35,703 nt of DNA from an uncultured Flavobacteriales bacterium (GTDB lineage: Bacteria > Bacteroidota > Bacteroidia > Flavobacteriales_D > Sanyastnellaceae): the NCBI GenBank assembly GCA_905479395.1, contig CAJQMI010000130.1, forward strand, positions 1 to 35,703. Direction: 5' to 3'. Shown in pieces: positions 33,602 through 35,703 of the stretch. The translations under genes and the position numbers were made by a program. Each line of letters starts with the position of its first letter. Positions within the stretch are counted from its first letter, which is position 1. A model generated the notes under the pieces. It was not told the DNA's origin, ran no database searches, and was given only the letters and a program-made list of their open reading frames with translations.

Positions 33602-35656
33602 TCAATTCCGGTTATCTGTTAGGTCAGCGGCATCCAACATGGCGTTGGAGATGCGTTGTGTCACAGCGCCGCGAGCTCGAGCCAACAAACTTGTTTGCTC
33701 GGACAAGAAGTCATTTTTCTCAGCAGCTTCTGTAGATGAAGTCGGTGCAATGACCCAAACTCCATTTTCGCCTATGATGGGCATTGAAACTTCGCCATTC
33801 GAAATTGCAAACGCTCGGCCAACAACCTCTGGTTCGGGCTTTGCTCCTGCCGCAGAGACTGTAGGGAATTTCAAAGCGATATTCGATGCTGCCTTAACAG
33901 AAGAACCAATGGCAGTTGCAATTTCCTCCAAAGAACCTTGTTCCATCATGGAAGCGTACTTCACTCCCTTTGCCTCTTGAACCGCAGCTGTGCGCATTTT
34001 TTGCTCAACTTGCTCAAAAACAGGGTCTCCTTTTGCAGTAATCCCGTCCAAGTGCGCAACCACGTAGTTCTTGTCAATGAGGATTGGGTTAGAAACCTCA
34101 CCTTCCTCGGCGTTGTAGGCCCACGAAACCAATTCTGTTGCATTGCGCAAACCAGAAATTGAAGTGGCCTTTCGAAGCACCTTATCTGCTGTGTTTGTTG
34201 CATATCCAGCTTCGCTTGATGCTGTCATGAACGCTTCACGTGAGTTCGAAGAAATGGCAAATTCGCTCGCTGCGCTGTATGCGTTTCGGGCTGTCTCAGG
34301 AGACGGTTGAATTGTGCGTTCAATCATTGCTACGCGGACGCGTTCAACTTTGGCCGTGTGCTCCATAACTTCGATGAGATGAACCCCAAACTGCGTTTGA
34401 ACCGCTTCTACGGATCCGGGTTTGTTTTCGAAGCAAAAGTCTTCGAAGGGCTTGACCATGCGGCCTCGTGTGAAGAAGTCGTAGAAACCGCCAGTTGCTT
34501 TCGATCCTGGGTCTTCAGAGAATCGTTCAACCAAATCATCGAAAGAGGCTCCGCGTCGCAAGGCTCGCTTTAGGCTGTCAGCACGTGCCATGAGCGCTTC
34601 CATTTCAGAATCATCTCCTGGGTTTGTTGCCTTGAGCAAGATGTGACGGCAGGATGCGCTGTCGGGCTCTGAGAAGAAATCCATTACCCGTGCCAACCTG
34701 TAAGATTGCTTCTTGAGATAAGGGCCAACGAAGTCGCCTGGTTTGGAATCAAACAAGGTCGACTCGTTCAAATCTGTTTCAACGTCAGTTGCTTTCAAGA
34801 CGGTAGCAGTGAAAGGCTTTTCATTTGCAGTTGCTACAAATTCGTTGTCGCTGAGCGCAGAGGATTCCCAAAGGCCCTTCAATTCATTCAAGCCAGACTC
34901 GATGGCCTGCGCATCTGCGGCAGATGCTGAGAGGGGAATGCGCACGAATGTGACCGCTCGGCCCACTTGCTGTTCATATTCATCGTCACCTTTGTGAGCT
35001 CTGAAGTATGCTTTGACGTCAGCGTCGGAAACGTTCACTTCACTTTCCTCAATGTCGTTGTACGCTTTGAAAGCATAGTTGAAATTCACCTTTTTATTTG
35101 CAGTGACGAAATCGTACTTGCCTTCAAGAGCATTGGTGTAGACTCCTGTGGTTACGAGGTTGTCAAACTTTTCGCGCAATCGCTTTGTGACGATGAGGCG
35201 TTTGTAGGACATGAAATCTGACTTCCCTTGTGGAGTAGACAACATGGCACCAAAGTTTTGTTGCCAATACGCTTTGTTTTCGGCGTTGGAATAAAACGCT
35301 CGGTTCATGTATGGCGAATAGCCTGACCCAAAAAGCATTTCTTGAAATTCCTCGTCGCAAACTTGCAGTCCGAGTGCATCAAATCCGTCGCGCAAAACGA
35401 TGTTTGAGGTTAGATCATTCCACACTTCATCTCCTAACTGGTCTCCGCTGAAGCCAAGACGGCGTCGTTCTTGCAGCTCTGTTTGGTATTCCAAAGCAGT
35501 GATTGCAATTCCATCGACTTCACCAACATCTCGGTTGGATCCTTGGCCAACAAGCGCCATTACTGCATCGTACGGCACCAAAAAGCCTAACATTCCAATG
35601 CCGATCATCACGATCAATAGGCCTTGGCGGTTTCGGATTTGCTGAATCATTGACAT
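33602..35656 (-). CDS. PpiD-like membrane-anchored chaperone with parvulin domain
   Basis: 684-residue protein: a short cytoplasmic start (MIQQIRNRQG), one membrane anchor (12-28) and a SurA/PpiD-type N-terminal chaperone region (about 40-230). A parvulin peptidyl-prolyl isomerase domain follows (about 335-435: CRHILLKA, RGASFDDLVERFSEDPGSKATGG, FGVHLIEV), then a long C-terminal chaperone half. PpiD binds proteins emerging from the Sec translocon in the periplasm. The size and order fit Bacteroidota SurA_N/PpiD homologues. ATGs at 35656 and 35650 are both possible. TATCTTCG at 35691-35684 is the probable -7; its -33 would fall beyond the window end. Confidence 0.88.
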   Translation of the reverse strand: MSMIQQIRNRQGLLIVMIGIGMLGFLVPYDAVMALVGQGSNRDVGEVDGIAITALEYQTELQERRRLGFSGDQLGDEVWNDLTSNIVLRDGFDALGLQVCDEEFQEMLFGSGYSPYMNRAFYSNAENKAYWQQNFGAMLSTPQGKSDFMSYKRLIVTKRLREKFDNLVTTGVYTNALEGKYDFVTANKKVNFNYAFKAYNDIEESEVNVSDADVKAYFRAHKGDDEYEQQVGRAVTFVRIPLSASAADAQAIESGLNELKGLWESSALSDNEFVATANEKPFTATVLKATDVETDLNESTLFDSKPGDFVGPYLKKQSYRLARVMDFFSEPDSASCRHILLKATNPGDDSEMEALMARADSLKRALRRGASFDDLVERFSEDPGSKATGGFYDFFTRGRMVKPFEDFCFENKPGSVEAVQTQFGVHLIEVMEHTAKVERVRVAMIERTIQPSPETARNAYSAASEFAISSNSREAFMTASSEAGYATNTADKVLRKATSISGLRNATELVSWAYNAEEGEVSNPILIDKNYVVAHLDGITAKGDPVFEQVEQKMRTAAVQEAKGVKYASMMEQGSLEEIATAIGSSVKAASNIALKFPTVSAAGAKPEPEVVGRAFAISNGEVSMPIIGENGVWVIAPTSSTEAAEKNDFLSEQTSLLARARGAVTQRISNAMLDAADLTDNRN

Positions 35657-35683
35657 GGTATCATTCTCTTTTTTAAAGGTTTG

Positions 35684-35691
35684 CGAAGATA
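35684..35691 (-). promoter_or_regulatory. -7-like element for the PpiD-like gene
   Basis: TATCTTCG on the minus strand, 27 nt before the ATG at 35656. It is identical to the box before the threonine-dehydrogenase-type gene. Confidence 0.35.
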
Positions 35692-35703
35692 AGGGAAATC
35701 GTG

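Overview
The window reads as ordinary chromosomal core of a member of the Bacteroidota, most likely a Flavobacteriales/Cryomorphaceae-like marine bacterium; the rank below phylum is inference. The signs are TAnnTTTG-type -7 promoter elements instead of E. coli boxes, almost no Shine-Dalgarno signals, a secreted protein with a type IX secretion (T9SS) type-B C-terminal domain, a DUF5686 outer-membrane protein, the long Bacteroidota form of QueA, a one-cysteine L32, and the familiar Bacteroidota gene orders pdxA-DUF177-rpmF and kdsD-tatC-lptB beside recQ. Coding density is very high. No stretch over 300 bases lacks a gene, and the longest gaps (about 130-155 bp) hold promoters, a tRNA or hairpins.

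Layout. 1-1862 (minus): pdxA, a DUF177/YceD protein and rpmF (cut by the left edge). 1915-5256 (plus): a large T9SS-secreted protein followed 3 bp later by riboflavin synthase. 5266-10322 (minus): kdsD, tatC, a DUF5686 protein and lptB, an envelope/LPS group with its own internal promoters. 10452-12650 (plus): recQ. 12672-16328 (minus): a beta-propeller/outer-membrane-barrel protein and a half-size TauE/SafE permease. 16350-17018 (plus): a metallo-beta-lactamase hydrolase. 17036-23811 (minus): pheT, a PlsC-type acyltransferase, a double VOC protein, and a response regulator overlapping its histidine kinase.

23967-24039 is tRNA-Pro(GGG), followed by a small conserved-looking hypothetical gene. 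An 82-bp array of 10-bp repeats fills the gap to a convergent lipoprotein gene. Then come a lipoprotein cyclophilin and pheS (plus). 26777-31144 (minus) holds cysS, an M28-family lipoprotein peptidase and a TPR membrane protein with a decayed kinase domain. 31275-32234 (minus) is a threonine-dehydrogenase-type epimerase, 32287-33549 (plus) is queA, and 33602-35656 (minus) is a PpiD-like chaperone.

The genes serve translation (L32, PheS, PheT, CysS, QueA, tRNA-Pro), cofactors (PdxA, RibE) and envelope biogenesis and protein export (KdsD, LptB, TatC, PpiD, cyclophilin, several outer-membrane proteins). I found no phage, IS element, CRISPR array, defence island or other obvious novel system. The more interesting signals are regulatory: repeated -7 boxes 4-6 nt from the start codon (predicted leaderless mRNAs), a TAnnTTCG promoter variant, interlocked divergent promoters, an inverted repeat against the cysS start codon, and the 10-bp repeat array.
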